From contig JAXMBX010000005.1 of NCBI GenBank assembly GCA_046349635.1, forward strand, positions 62,001-126,000: 64,000 nt of DNA, written 5' to 3'. Within the stretch, counting starts at the first letter, position 1, and each line of letters starts with the position of its first letter. The position numbers were made by a program, and so were the translations under genes. Origin of the DNA: JAXMBX01 sp046349635 (GTDB taxonomy: Bacteria > Planctomycetota > Planctomycetia > Planctomycetales > Planctomycetaceae). Below, piece after piece: positions 17,185 to 26,053 of the stretch. The notes beneath the pieces were generated by a model. That model was not told the origin of the DNA. It saw nothing but the letters and a program-made list of their open reading frames with translations, and did no database searches.

Positions 17185-17394
17185 ATGAACAAGAAAATGC
17201 ATTATGGTCAGGCTCTGAATCTGGATCAGCTTCGTTTTGAAGAACTGGGCCGCTCCCCGATCACGCGCATGAATGAACTGCGCCGTGACACCGCCGAGCA
17301 GCCATTTTCCGCGCATTTCCTGACCTGCACCCGCAAAGGGGATCGTCGGGATCGCGAACTCCACTCCGGTGGGTTCGAGGAATACCTGATCTGA
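17185..17394 (+). CDS. Hypothetical 69-aa protein
   Basis: An ATG with AGGAGCGG ten bases upstream opens a 69-codon frame, MNKKMHYGQALNLDQL ... FEEYLI. The codons use the same third-position preferences as neighbouring genes, and the product is charged and hydrophilic with no membrane segment or recognisable motif. It lies in a 660-base gap between the glycosyltransferase and the altronate-dehydratase-like gene, where nothing else is supported. The flanking 16925-17184 and 17395-17585 stretches appear non-coding. I do not recognise a family. Confidence 0.45.
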   Translation: MNKKMHYGQALNLDQLRFEELGRSPITRMNELRRDTAEQPFSAHFLTCTRKGDRRDRELHSGGFEEYLI

Positions 17395-17585
17395 CAGCGC
17401 CTGGGCGTGAGAATTTCGGGGCAGGATTTCTCCGCCGCGCGCACTCTCCACCAAGATCGCAACCCTCGGGGTTTGCGTCTCTCTTTCCGCTCCGGTAACG
17501 TGGGAAATAGATCCTTGGCGAGGCTTTACTCCTCGTCTGTCTGTTCTCTCGCTGATTTTTCTCCCACCAAAGCCCGGAGGCTTGC

Positions 17586-19145
17586 ATGTCCGTGACTGCT
17601 CCCGTTGTCCCGACCGTTCTGCACCTGCATCCTGAGGATAATGTCTCGGTGGCGACCCGGACTGTCCCCGCGGGAGCCTCCATCCCAGGGCCGAACGGAA
17701 GCGAGCTGGTCACAAAGGAAAAGATCGACCAGGGGCACAAAGTCTGCGTCCGGGGCATTCGCAAGGGGGAACCGATCCGTAAGTTCGGGCAGACCATCGG
17801 CTATGCGACGAGCGATATCGAAGTCGGGCAGTGGGTGCATACTCACAACGTTGAAGCAGGGCAGTTGAGCCTCGATTATGCCTTTGCCTCGGCCGTTCCT
17901 CCCGATCCCCAGCCGATCACCGGGCGGACCTTTATGGGTTACCGCCGTGCAGATGGCCGGGCCGCGACGCGCAACTATATCGGGATCGTCTCGACCGTGA
18001 ACTGCTCAGCTGCGACCTCCAAGATGGTTGCCGCGAAATTTGACCCCGCGCTGCTGGAGGCGTTCCCGAATGTTGACGGCGTGATTCCGCTGGCGCACCA
18101 GACCGGCTGTGCGATGCAATACGGCGGGGAGGACCACCTGCAGTTGAACCGAGTGCTTTCCGGCTATGCAAAACATGCCAACATCGGGGCGTACGTGGTG
18201 CTGGGGCTGGGCTGCGAAACGGCACAGGGCTCGTTTCTGGCGGAAAAAAACGGGCTGGTGCAGATCCAGTTGCCGAACGCCAACAAAGACATGCCGCTGG
18301 TGATGAATATCCAGGACCTGGGGGGGATCGCAAAAACGGTCAAGCGGGTCACGGAGATCATCAAGGAGATGCTCCCCGAGGTGAACAAAATCCAGCGCCA
18401 GCCGATTCCGGCCTCGGAATTGATTCTCGGCCTGAACTGCGGCGGGAGCGACGGCAATAGTGGCGTCACCGCAAACCCCGCACTCGGAATCGCCGGGGAC
18501 ATGCTCGTCGCCTGTGGAGGGACCTCCGTTCTGGCGGAGACCCCCGAGATCTATGGTGGGGAACATCTGCTCACTCGTCGCGCGCGGACCCGCGAGATCG
18601 GCGAAAAACTGGTCGAGCGGATCAAATGGTGGGAAAAGTACACCGCCTTCTTCGGAGCGGAGATCAACAACAATCCCTCTGTCGGAAACAAGAAGGGGGG
18701 GCTGACGACGATCTATGAGAAATCGCTCGGCGCCATCGCCAAGGGTGGGCAGGCCCCGCTCAACGCCGTCTATCGTTATGCCGAGCCAATCACCACCAAA
18801 GGTTTCTGCTTTATGGATACTCCCGGTTACGATCCCGCCTCCGTGACGGGACTGGTGGCAGGTGGCTGCAACATCGTCATCTTCACCACCGGACGGGGAA
18901 GCTGCCTGGGGAGTAAGCCCGCCCCGACGATCAAGGTGGCGACCAACACCCCCATGTACGAGCGGATGGTAGATGACATGGATCTGAACGCCGGGACCGT
19001 GTTGGATGGTGTTCCGCTAGAGGAAGTGGGTCGGGAAATCTTCGAGAAGATGATTTCCGTGGCCAGCGGCGAAAAGACCAAAAGCGAAGCGCAGGGGATC
19101 GGCGATGAGGAATTCGTCCCCTGGAGCATCGGCCCGACGCTGTAG
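17586..19145 (+). CDS. Altronate/galactarate dehydratase family protein (UxaA-like)
   Basis: A 519-residue cytoplasmic enzyme. An N-terminal SAF domain (about residues 15-95, LHPEDNVSVATRTVPAG) is joined to the UxaA/GarD core, which includes GYRRADGRAATRNYIGI, LAHQTGCAMQYGG, GLGCET and the later LNCGGSDGNSG and TTGRGSCLG segments that hold the conserved cysteines of the iron-dependent active site. Such enzymes dehydrate sugar acids such as D-altronate or galactarate to 2-keto-3-deoxy acids. A GGAGG site precedes the ATG at 17586. No other hexuronate pathway gene is adjacent, though a uronate-dehydrogenase-like SDR lies near 44 kb. Exact substrate unassigned. Confidence 0.92.
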   Translation: MSVTAPVVPTVLHLHPEDNVSVATRTVPAGASIPGPNGSELVTKEKIDQGHKVCVRGIRKGEPIRKFGQTIGYATSDIEVGQWVHTHNVEAGQLSLDYAFASAVPPDPQPITGRTFMGYRRADGRAATRNYIGIVSTVNCSAATSKMVAAKFDPALLEAFPNVDGVIPLAHQTGCAMQYGGEDHLQLNRVLSGYAKHANIGAYVVLGLGCETAQGSFLAEKNGLVQIQLPNANKDMPLVMNIQDLGGIAKTVKRVTEIIKEMLPEVNKIQRQPIPASELILGLNCGGSDGNSGVTANPALGIAGDMLVACGGTSVLAETPEIYGGEHLLTRRARTREIGEKLVERIKWWEKYTAFFGAEINNNPSVGNKKGGLTTIYEKSLGAIAKGGQAPLNAVYRYAEPITTKGFCFMDTPGYDPASVTGLVAGGCNIVIFTTGRGSCLGSKPAPTIKVATNTPMYERMVDDMDLNAGTVLDGVPLEEVGREIFEKMISVASGEKTKSEAQGIGDEEFVPWSIGPTL

Positions 19146-19174
19146 ATCCCAGTAGAACTGACAGGCATGACACT

Positions 19175-20329
19175 ATGCTCCGCTCGCCGTTAGTCTTCTT
19201 CTGCCTACTGCTGGGTTTTTCTCCGCTTCTCGCAGCAGAGCCGGTGGTGGATCCGTGGAAAGCAAAAGTCGATGAACTCGCCCAGCCGCTGGTGAAAAGC
19301 AAGCCGGGGCTAGTGATCGGAATACTGACACCGGACGGGGTGCGCAAAGTCTATGGCTATGGGGTCATCCAGAAGGATGGCCCCGCTCCCGATGGTAAAA
19401 CGCTGTTCGAAATCGGATCGATCAGCAAGACGTTTACCGCGTTGCTGCTGGCGGATGCGGTCGTGCGTGGCGAAGTGAAACTCGACGATCCCGTGCAGAA
19501 ATGTTTCTCCTTGGATTGGAAGATCCCCAAACGGGGGGAGCAGGAGATCACGCTGCGGGAGCTGGCGACACACACTTCCGGCCTGCCGCGGATCCCTTCC
19601 AATCTGTACTGGGGGCTGCTGTGGAACGGCGTCGCGGGGAATGGAAAGATGGCCGAGGATCCCTACTCCCATTTGAGCCAGAAGAAACTGAGAGAGGGAC
19701 TGGCAGATCTGAAGCTGGGGAAAGAAAAGAAACCCGCCTGCGATTACAGCAATCTCGGCATGGGGCTCGTCGGAGAAGCACTCGCATCAAAGGCGAAATT
19801 GTCATTCGAAGAGTTGATCCGCACGCGGATCGGGAGGCCGTTAGGACTGCGGGATACGGTCATCACTCCCACGCAAGAACAGTTGCCCCGGTTTGCCACC
19901 GGACACAAGGGGAAGTCGATCCCGGTTGACCATTGGACGTTCGCCTCCCTGCAGGGATGCGGGGCGATTATCTCCACGGCGGACGACATGCTGGAATATC
20001 TCGCTGCCGAAGTGGGACAGAAACCCTCCTCGCTCGACAAGGCGATGGCGTTAACTCAGGAACGGCGGGAGAATTTTGTCGGCAAGATCGGAATCGGTCT
20101 GGCCTGGCTGATCGTTGACTTGCCGGAGAAAAAGCAGCGTTACTGGTGGCACAACGGAGGAACAGGCGGCTTTACCTCCTACTGTGCCTTCAGTCAGGAG
20201 CCGCGGGTGGCAGTCGTGATTCTGTGCAATTCCGGAGTGGATCTGTTCAGCGGAGCGACGGACAAGCTGGGTGAGAAGCTCATTCGGCTGTTGATGGATG
20301 GCCCATCTGGCGGGAACGGGAAGAAATAG
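19175..20329 (+). CDS. Exported serine hydrolase, class C beta-lactamase / esterase fold
   Basis: A 384-residue protein with an N-terminal signal peptide (LVFFCLLLGFSPLLAAE). The penicillin-binding fold is complete: S82-I-S-K85 as the nucleophile motif, Y192-S-N194, and HNGGTGG near residue 326 in place of the KTG motif. The H-N-G form is common in AmpC-like esterases and D-amino-acid peptidases, so beta-lactam resistance should not be assumed. It begins 29 bases after the dehydratase gene and ends 9 bases before the convergent CBS gene. A periplasmic peptidase or esterase role is likely. Confidence 0.87.
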   Translation: MLRSPLVFFCLLLGFSPLLAAEPVVDPWKAKVDELAQPLVKSKPGLVIGILTPDGVRKVYGYGVIQKDGPAPDGKTLFEIGSISKTFTALLLADAVVRGEVKLDDPVQKCFSLDWKIPKRGEQEITLRELATHTSGLPRIPSNLYWGLLWNGVAGNGKMAEDPYSHLSQKKLREGLADLKLGKEKKPACDYSNLGMGLVGEALASKAKLSFEELIRTRIGRPLGLRDTVITPTQEQLPRFATGHKGKSIPVDHWTFASLQGCGAIISTADDMLEYLAAEVGQKPSSLDKAMALTQERRENFVGKIGIGLAWLIVDLPEKKQRYWWHNGGTGGFTSYCAFSQEPRVAVVILCNSGVDLFSGATDKLGEKLIRLLMDGPSGGNGKK

Positions 20330-20338
20330 CAAAGCCGG

Positions 20339-21658
20339 TCATTCCTCGATCGGCGCTTCCGCTTCGACGGCTTCAGAGGACTGGATTTCCAGACGCAGCC
20401 GTTTGATCCGGCGTTTGTCGGCATGGAGGACGGTGAACAGGATGTTTTCCCACTGCACCTGTTCCCCTTCGAGGGGAATGCGCCCCATTTGTGAGAAGAC
20501 GAATCCACCCAGGGTATCGATTTCCTGGTCGCTCGGGATCGTGGTTTCAAGTCGTTCGTTGACGTCGTCAATGTGCTGGCCGGCGTCCACCTCAAAGACC
20601 TGCGGGCGGACTTCGCGGAACGGATCCGCTTCGCTCTCATCATGCTCGTCTGCGATTTCGCCGACGATCTCTTCGAGGATGTCCTCCATCGTCACCAGCC
20701 CGGCGACGCCGCCGTATTCGTCCAGCACGACCGCGACGTGGACCCGCTCCCGTTTCAGGGCTTCCAGCAGCTTGTCGATCCCCATCGTTTCGGGGACATA
20801 AAACGGCTTGCGGGCACAATCGATCAGTTTGACGGTCTGGGGGGCCCGGGGATCGAGGTACTTGAGCATGTCCTTGGCATAGAGCATCCCGACGATATCA
20901 TCCGCCCCTTGCCCCAGAAGCGGGACACGGGAATGCCCCACCCGCACGAACAGTTCGCGGGCCTCTTCCAGAGTTGCTTCCGCGCTGAGGGTCGTCATCG
21001 CGGTCCGCGGAGTCATGACGTCCGCCACATCCACTTCCGGCAGATCCATCACGCGGTGGATCATGGAGCGGGCCTCGTCTTCCAGCACCCCCTCACGCGA
21101 ACCTTCTTCCATCACCGTCCGGATTTCCTCGGTGATGACCGCCGCGTCCCCTTTTTCCGGCTCTTCCAGTCCCGCGATCCGATGCACGATCCGGTCGAAC
21201 CAGCGAGCCGCGAGAATCAGCGGACTGAGCAGGCCCGTCAACACGCGGATCACCGGCCAGATGAAATCGAGATAGGTTTCACACGCCACGCGGGAAAGCA
21301 TCCACGGAACGATCACCCCCAGGCACATCGAGAGGAACAGGAACAGCAGCGTATCCCCGATGACATGGACTGGGGACCATTCGCCCCGCGGTCCGCTGAC
21401 CCAGTCGGTCTGCCAATAGGGGAAAATCCCCGCGACCAGCAGCACCCACAGCCCGACTTTGAGGAGTTCCAGCCCCAGCAGGGTCGATTCGTGGTTCCGC
21501 AGAATCTCGCCGAAGCGGCCTTCATGTCCCCGCAGACGGGAGATTTCTTCCAAACGACTGCGGGAGAAATCGCGCAGGCTGTAGCAGGCCCAGGAGACCA
21601 GCCAGAGGATGACCCACATCAGCGGAAAGAGGATCGGCTTGAGCGTTTCGATACTCAC
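20339..21658 (-). CDS. CNNM/CorC-type transporter with CBS domains (hemolysin family)
   Basis: A 439-residue protein: an N-terminal DUF21/CNNM membrane domain with several helices (about residues 1-190), a pair of CBS domains (TPRTAMTTLSAEATLEEAREL ... HVAVVLDEYGGVAGLVT near 205-330) and a C-terminal CorC_HlyC domain (about 350-430). The family is linked to Mg2+ or Co2+ homeostasis; the CBS pair binds adenine nucleotides. Start is GTG at 21658, overlapping the ybeY stop (GTGA), so it is translationally coupled and is the last gene of the phoH-ybeY operon, an arrangement seen in many bacteria. Confidence 0.92.
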   Translation of the reverse strand: MSIETLKPILFPLMWVILWLVSWACYSLRDFSRSRLEEISRLRGHEGRFGEILRNHESTLLGLELLKVGLWVLLVAGIFPYWQTDWVSGPRGEWSPVHVIGDTLLFLFLSMCLGVIVPWMLSRVACETYLDFIWPVIRVLTGLLSPLILAARWFDRIVHRIAGLEEPEKGDAAVITEEIRTVMEEGSREGVLEDEARSMIHRVMDLPEVDVADVMTPRTAMTTLSAEATLEEARELFVRVGHSRVPLLGQGADDIVGMLYAKDMLKYLDPRAPQTVKLIDCARKPFYVPETMGIDKLLEALKRERVHVAVVLDEYGGVAGLVTMEDILEEIVGEIADEHDESEADPFREVRPQVFEVDAGQHIDDVNERLETTIPSDQEIDTLGGFVFSQMGRIPLEGEQVQWENILFTVLHADKRRIKRLRLEIQSSEAVEAEAPIEE

Positions 21659-22182
21659 CCGGAACCTCCCGGCGGATGCAGGGTGGGATCGGGGGAGAGG
21701 TCACGCTCGGTGTATTGGGGGACGATACCATGCGCCGCGAGATGGAACTTTTCCCGTTCCCGCATGATGGCCCGTTCTTCGTCATCCTGGTCGTCATAGC
21801 CGCACAGATGCAGCAGGCCATGAACGAGGTACAGGGTCATTTCGTTGTGTGTGGACCAGCCATAGCGAGTCCCTCCGCGGACTGCCTCTTCCGCACCGAT
21901 CAGGATTTCGCCATTGAGGCTCATGCCGAAGCCACGGGGAGCGTCTTCAGGAGCTTCTTCCAGTTCTTCCTCCTCCAGGAGAAAGCTAAGGACGTCGGCA
22001 GGGTAATCGTGGTCGAGGAATTCCTTGTTGATTTTCCAGATCTCGGGGTCGTCGAGCAGGGCGATGCTGATTTCCGCTTCGCGAACACCTTCTGCCGTCA
22101 GCAGGGTCTGTGCGACTTTAAGGAGGAACTCCTCGTCCACGTCTACGATATCCTGCTGGTTGGCGATTTCGATCTGGAACAT
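21655..22182 (-). CDS. ybeY: rRNA maturation endoribonuclease YbeY
   Basis: A 175-residue zinc-dependent endonuclease that helps process 16S rRNA ends and takes part in ribosome quality control. The active site is H121-GLL-H125-LCGYD-D131, so the first two zinc-binding histidines are present while the third, usually His in H-x3-H-x5-H, is Asp. Some other phyla also lack His here, and Asp can be a ligand. The upstream acidic loop (EEEELEEAPED) is longer than usual. It lies between the 7TM-HD gene and the CBS transporter and overlaps the latter by 4 bases. Confidence 0.94.
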   Translation of the reverse strand: MFQIEIANQQDIVDVDEEFLLKVAQTLLTAEGVREAEISIALLDDPEIWKINKEFLDHDYPADVLSFLLEEEELEEAPEDAPRGFGMSLNGEILIGAEEAVRGGTRYGWSTHNEMTLYLVHGLLHLCGYDDQDDEERAIMREREKFHLAAHGIVPQYTERDLSPDPTLHPPGGSG

Positions 22183-22242
22183 CTTCGAGTCTTAGGGGAC
22201 AAAAGGAATGCGAGACAATTCACGTGGCCGCGGAGAAGGGGA

Positions 22243-24549
22243 TCAGGCGGTCCGTTGTTCGGGGTATTTGATCCGTCCGTGGTAGATGCCGATCAGCGAT
22301 TTAACGAGGGATTGCTGCACGAGGTGCAGTTCGGTCATCGTGAGGGAGCTTTCCTCGAATTGCCCATCCAACAGCCGCTTCATGGCGATCTCGTGAACCA
22401 GGCGTTCAATTCGCTTGGGGGTCGGCTCGCTCAACGTCCGGCTGGCACTTTCCACGGCGTCCGCGAGCATCATCACCCCCGCTTCGCGCGTCTGCGGCTT
22501 GGGCCCCGGATAGCGGAACGAGGATTCCTGCACTTCCCGCTTGTGGTCCGGGTTCTGGTCGGCGTTCTTCGTGGCGGCGTGGTAGAAGTATTCCACGAGG
22601 GTGGTTCCGTGGTGCTGCTCGACGAAATCGATGAGCGGCTGAGGCAGGCCATACTGATGCGCCAGGTCGATCCCGTCCTTGACGTGCCCGATGATGATCA
22701 AGGTACTCATGGCGGGGGCGAGATGCGAGTGCCGACTGGCGTTTCCTTCAGTAACGTTCTCGACGAAATACTGCGGCTTGAGCATCTTGCCGATGTCGTG
22801 AAAATACGCTCCCACCCGGACGAGCAGGCCATTAGCACCGATGGCATCCGCGGCAGTCTCGGCGATGGAGGCCATCGTGATCGAGTGGTTATAGGTCCCC
22901 GGTGCACGGCGAACGAGTTCCTGCAGGAGCGGATGCGAAACATCCCCCAACTCCAGCAGGCTGATGTCGGTGACCATTCCAAAAGCGGACTCGATGAACG
23001 GCAGGCTCCCCGCCACGAGGAATCCGGAAGCCAGACACCAGCCCGCGCCATACAGACTTTCGGAGAGGACCGTGTAATCCTGGAACAACGCCCGGACAGA
23101 TTCCGCGCGGATGATTTCCGTCCCCCAGAACATGATGAAATAACTGACACCCGACCAGAACCCGACTTTGATCAAGGTGGAGCGGGAAGAGACGCGGGCG
23201 AGCATCACGACGGCGGTCGCGGAGGCGCTCATCAGCATCACGAATTCGGACAGGCTCCCTCCCATCGACATCGTGATGATCAGGCTCAAAGAAAAGGCGG
23301 TGATTGTCGCCAGCACCTGGTTATAGGCAATTGCGAAGACCATCACCGCGGCCAGGATCGGAATCACTTCCGCCCGCCACGATTCCAAGGCAAGCACCCG
23401 GCCCAATGCCACGGCGAGGACCAGCGCGGTGAGATAAATGCTCAACCGGCTGGGACTGCGCGCCAGCAGCGGATGATTCTTGATGAGGTAATAACCATTC
23501 ACTACCATCAGGATCAGGATCATCAGCGTGACGGTCGCGATGCGAATGAATTTCTGTTCGGAGGGGGTGGCCATCTGAACGGCGGCATGTTCCGCTTCCA
23601 GCAAAGCGAGATGGTCGGCGGTAATGGGAACGTTCGGGCCGACAAGAAGGTCCCCCTTCTTGTACAGAGAGGTGACCGGCTGCTCCTGTTCGCGGGCTTT
23701 CTGGCGGGCCTCCTGCGTCGCCACGTCGTCATACGTCAAGGTTCCCTTGAGATGCACCAGGATCCAGCTTTCGAGCATGGGGCGCAGTGAATTCATCGCC
23801 GGGTAACTGGCCCAGGCATCGCTCAGGCCTCCATCGGGGGCGAGGAGAGAGCGAAGAGAAACTTCCGAGAAGTAGCCGAGGTCATCCCGGTTGCCGGGAC
23901 GTCGGACTGCGATGCGGGAGTCGGGCTTGATGTCCTGCAGGCCTGTGGGGCGTTCCACGAGGACACCGCTTCGCATGACCGGTTCCAGGAATTTCGTGAA
24001 TTCCAGCACAAGGTCGTCGGTTTTTCGTTCGTCCATCGCAATCGCGCGGAGCCGCTGAAAGCGGACTTCCGCATCCTTCAACGTCACTCCGGGCGTGCCA
24101 TCCGCACCTCCGGCCGCCTGGACTCCCAGGCCAAACGAGGTCACGGTTTCCGGGGGAAGACTTTCCAGAGATTTAGCGCTGGCGATCGGTTTCAACGCGG
24201 TTTTAAGTTCCTGCGGCAGCACTTTCAGCGCGGCGGGATTGTTGCTGAAGATGTACGGGACGGAAGCCAGGTTCACCTCGCGGGCGCGGTCTGTCGCCAC
24301 GCGGTCGATCCGTTCGAAATCCACGCGGGCCGCGATCCCTCCCGGAACCTTCTGCCCCAGGTGATAGGGGAACGGCAACCGCCAGGCCTGCACGGAGATC
24401 ACCATTGCGATCAGGGCCATCAGGCAGAGCAATAGCTGCAGCGAGATGTGCCGATCCCGGATCTGATGCAGTACTTCCGCGAATGAATAGCTGGACGGAC
24501 GCAACTGGTTTGTCTTCAGTCGTCCGCGTCGAAATCCAAATTGGCTCAT
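22243..24549 (-). CDS. 7TM-HD family metal-dependent phosphohydrolase (PgpH-like, probable c-di-AMP phosphodiesterase)
   Basis: A 768-residue protein. After a first transmembrane helix there is a large extracytoplasmic domain (about residues 60-310), then seven membrane helices (about 320-530), then a cytoplasmic HD domain with YNHSITMASIAE, the HD pair in GAYFHDIGKM, and a later LADAVESASRT. This is the layout of PgpH, which hydrolyses cyclic di-AMP to pApA. The two extra conserved histidines between HD residues are visible (SRHSHLAPAMSTLI, FVEQHHGTTLVEYFY). It lies between phoH and ybeY as in many bacteria. Start is the ATG at 24549. Confidence 0.93.
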   Translation of the reverse strand: MSQFGFRRGRLKTNQLRPSSYSFAEVLHQIRDRHISLQLLLCLMALIAMVISVQAWRLPFPYHLGQKVPGGIAARVDFERIDRVATDRAREVNLASVPYIFSNNPAALKVLPQELKTALKPIASAKSLESLPPETVTSFGLGVQAAGGADGTPGVTLKDAEVRFQRLRAIAMDERKTDDLVLEFTKFLEPVMRSGVLVERPTGLQDIKPDSRIAVRRPGNRDDLGYFSEVSLRSLLAPDGGLSDAWASYPAMNSLRPMLESWILVHLKGTLTYDDVATQEARQKAREQEQPVTSLYKKGDLLVGPNVPITADHLALLEAEHAAVQMATPSEQKFIRIATVTLMILILMVVNGYYLIKNHPLLARSPSRLSIYLTALVLAVALGRVLALESWRAEVIPILAAVMVFAIAYNQVLATITAFSLSLIITMSMGGSLSEFVMLMSASATAVVMLARVSSRSTLIKVGFWSGVSYFIMFWGTEIIRAESVRALFQDYTVLSESLYGAGWCLASGFLVAGSLPFIESAFGMVTDISLLELGDVSHPLLQELVRRAPGTYNHSITMASIAETAADAIGANGLLVRVGAYFHDIGKMLKPQYFVENVTEGNASRHSHLAPAMSTLIIIGHVKDGIDLAHQYGLPQPLIDFVEQHHGTTLVEYFYHAATKNADQNPDHKREVQESSFRYPGPKPQTREAGVMMLADAVESASRTLSEPTPKRIERLVHEIAMKRLLDGQFEESSLTMTELHLVQQSLVKSLIGIYHGRIKYPEQRTA

Positions 24550-24640
24550 GAAAGTAAGCCGTCACTGTCGTGCGGCGGGAAGGGTCAGGGAAAATGAGAC
24601 GAGAGCGCGTTTGCAGTCTGAAATCTGAAGGGCGGAAATT

Positions 24641-25606
24641 TCACGTCAGGCGATGCCCCGAGCGGGAGGCGTGTTCCAATGGTTCATAGGCCTTGACGAT
24701 CTCACGGACAAGAGGATGCCGGACGATGTCCCGTCCGGAAAGCTTGACGGCCGCAATCCCGTGGATCGAGGAAAGCCGGTCGATGGCGTCCGACAACCCG
24801 TTGGGGATGTGCGGGGGGAGATCCACCTGTGTGACGTCCCCCGAGGCAACGATCTTGGAGCCATTCCCCATGCGGGTGAGGAACATCTTCATTTGTGTAA
24901 TGGTCGTATTCTGGGCTTCATCCAGAATGATGAATGTTTGATTGAGGGTTCGCCCGCGCATGTAGGCGAGGGGAATGATCTCAATGACATCTTTTTCGAG
25001 GTAACGCCCCACCTGTTCGGAGTCGAGAATATCGATCAGCGAATCGAGCAGGGGACGGAGGAAAGGATTGACCTTGGCGAGCATATCGCCGGGGAGAAAT
25101 CCGATCTTTTCCCCCGCTTCGACGGCGGGACGGACGAGGACGATTTTCTTGATCTGTTCCTGGCGAAGGGCATGGACCGCCATTGCGACCGCGAGGTAGG
25201 TCTTTCCGCAACCCGCCGGTCCCGTGCAGAACACAAGGTCGTTTTCCCGGATGGATTGGATATAGGCCATCTGTCCGGGGGAGCGGGGGACGATCTTCCG
25301 CGATTTCTCGAACAACGGAATGGCGGCCTGTTCGTCTCCGGGGTCGGCATGGACCTGCCGAGTCAGGGCTTCCGTAATGTCCGCATCCGAGAGTCCCCCC
25401 TGCAGTTCCAGCGTCTTGCGAAGCTGGTTCAGGACGGCGACCCCCTGGCGGACCTGATCTTCGGGGCCTTGGACGAGGAGTTGATCGCCGCGCAGAACGA
25501 CATTAACCCCGAGTGTATTGCGAACCCGTCTCAGGTACTGGTCGCGGGGGCCGAACAGGGCGAGAATCTGTTCCGGGTCAGTAAAAGTAATGGTCGCGTC
25601 GGACAT
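24641..25606 (-). CDS. phoH: PhoH-like ATPase (YbeZ type)
   Basis: A 321-residue cytoplasmic ATPase. A KH-like N-terminal region (RVRNTLGVNVVLRGDQLLVQG) precedes the P-loop domain: Walker A GPAGCGKT, Walker B IILDEAQN, then GNGSKIVASGDVTQVDLP and RHPLVREIVKAYE near the end. YbeZ works with YbeY in RNA processing, and both genes are in this operon. The frame stays open to 25855, but the length fits ATG 25606 and a TATAAT -10 box (minus strand, 25739-25734) lies inside the extension, which argues against the longer form. No good ribosome-binding site is seen before the ATG. Confidence 0.94.
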   Translation of the reverse strand: MSDATITFTDPEQILALFGPRDQYLRRVRNTLGVNVVLRGDQLLVQGPEDQVRQGVAVLNQLRKTLELQGGLSDADITEALTRQVHADPGDEQAAIPLFEKSRKIVPRSPGQMAYIQSIRENDLVFCTGPAGCGKTYLAVAMAVHALRQEQIKKIVLVRPAVEAGEKIGFLPGDMLAKVNPFLRPLLDSLIDILDSEQVGRYLEKDVIEIIPLAYMRGRTLNQTFIILDEAQNTTITQMKMFLTRMGNGSKIVASGDVTQVDLPPHIPNGLSDAIDRLSSIHGIAAVKLSGRDIVRHPLVREIVKAYEPLEHASRSGHRLT

Positions 25607-26053
25607 GGAGGAATTCGAATGCGTGGAACTGCCGTCGGAGAAAGTGGAGCTTACCTCGCGGAGCGGATTAGGGACGCAACTCTTGAATCTCCTTAACAAT
25701 CCAGAAACGAACCAAGTCAAAGCCCCTGTTGTAATTATACCTCCGTTCCGTCTTGAAAAGCGACGTTCTCCCGCCGACGGGGGTGTTTTTTTGCCACCTG
25801 CATGGTTCTGGAGAACTGGGGAGATCTTGCCGCTTGCGAGAAGTACGCGAGGCAAGTCCCGACATTCCCGCGGCGTGAGGGGTTTTTCGCTGAATCTCGG
25901 TGACTGCCGGGGAGGGGATTCAAGTCGCTACGGCCATAAGACGATGAGACGAAAACGCCCGGATCCACCGGTGGGTGGGGCAGGGTGTGCCTTTCGCCGG
26001 GCCACACCCTCCTGTGCTCGCAAGTCTCTCTTGTTTATGGATTTGCAGATTCA
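25607..26053. other. Divergent intergenic region, phoH operon / ExeA-like gene
   Basis: These 447 bases contain no supported gene. A perfect -10 box TATAAT on the minus strand (25739-25734) with a weak -35 marks a likely phoH-operon promoter with a leader of about 120 bases. On the other side an inverted repeat AGGGTGTG (25982-25989) / CACACCCT (26003-26010) with a 13-base loop lies 44 bases before the ExeA-like ATG and could be a leader hairpin or operator. Confidence 0.5.

Noticed and set aside
19175..20329. Beta-lactam resistance gene
   Set aside because: The third motif is HNG instead of KTG, and this family is dominated by esterases and peptidases; only the fold is claimed.
25760..25800. 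Terminator-like CCCG/CGGG stem followed by a T run between the phoH and ExeA-like genes
   Set aside because: Only four base pairs, lying in a divergent promoter region where no transcript should end.
25607..25855. Longer N-terminus for the PhoH-like protein
   Set aside because: The added residues are not conserved in type and contain a TATAAT promoter element; the family length fits the start at 25606.
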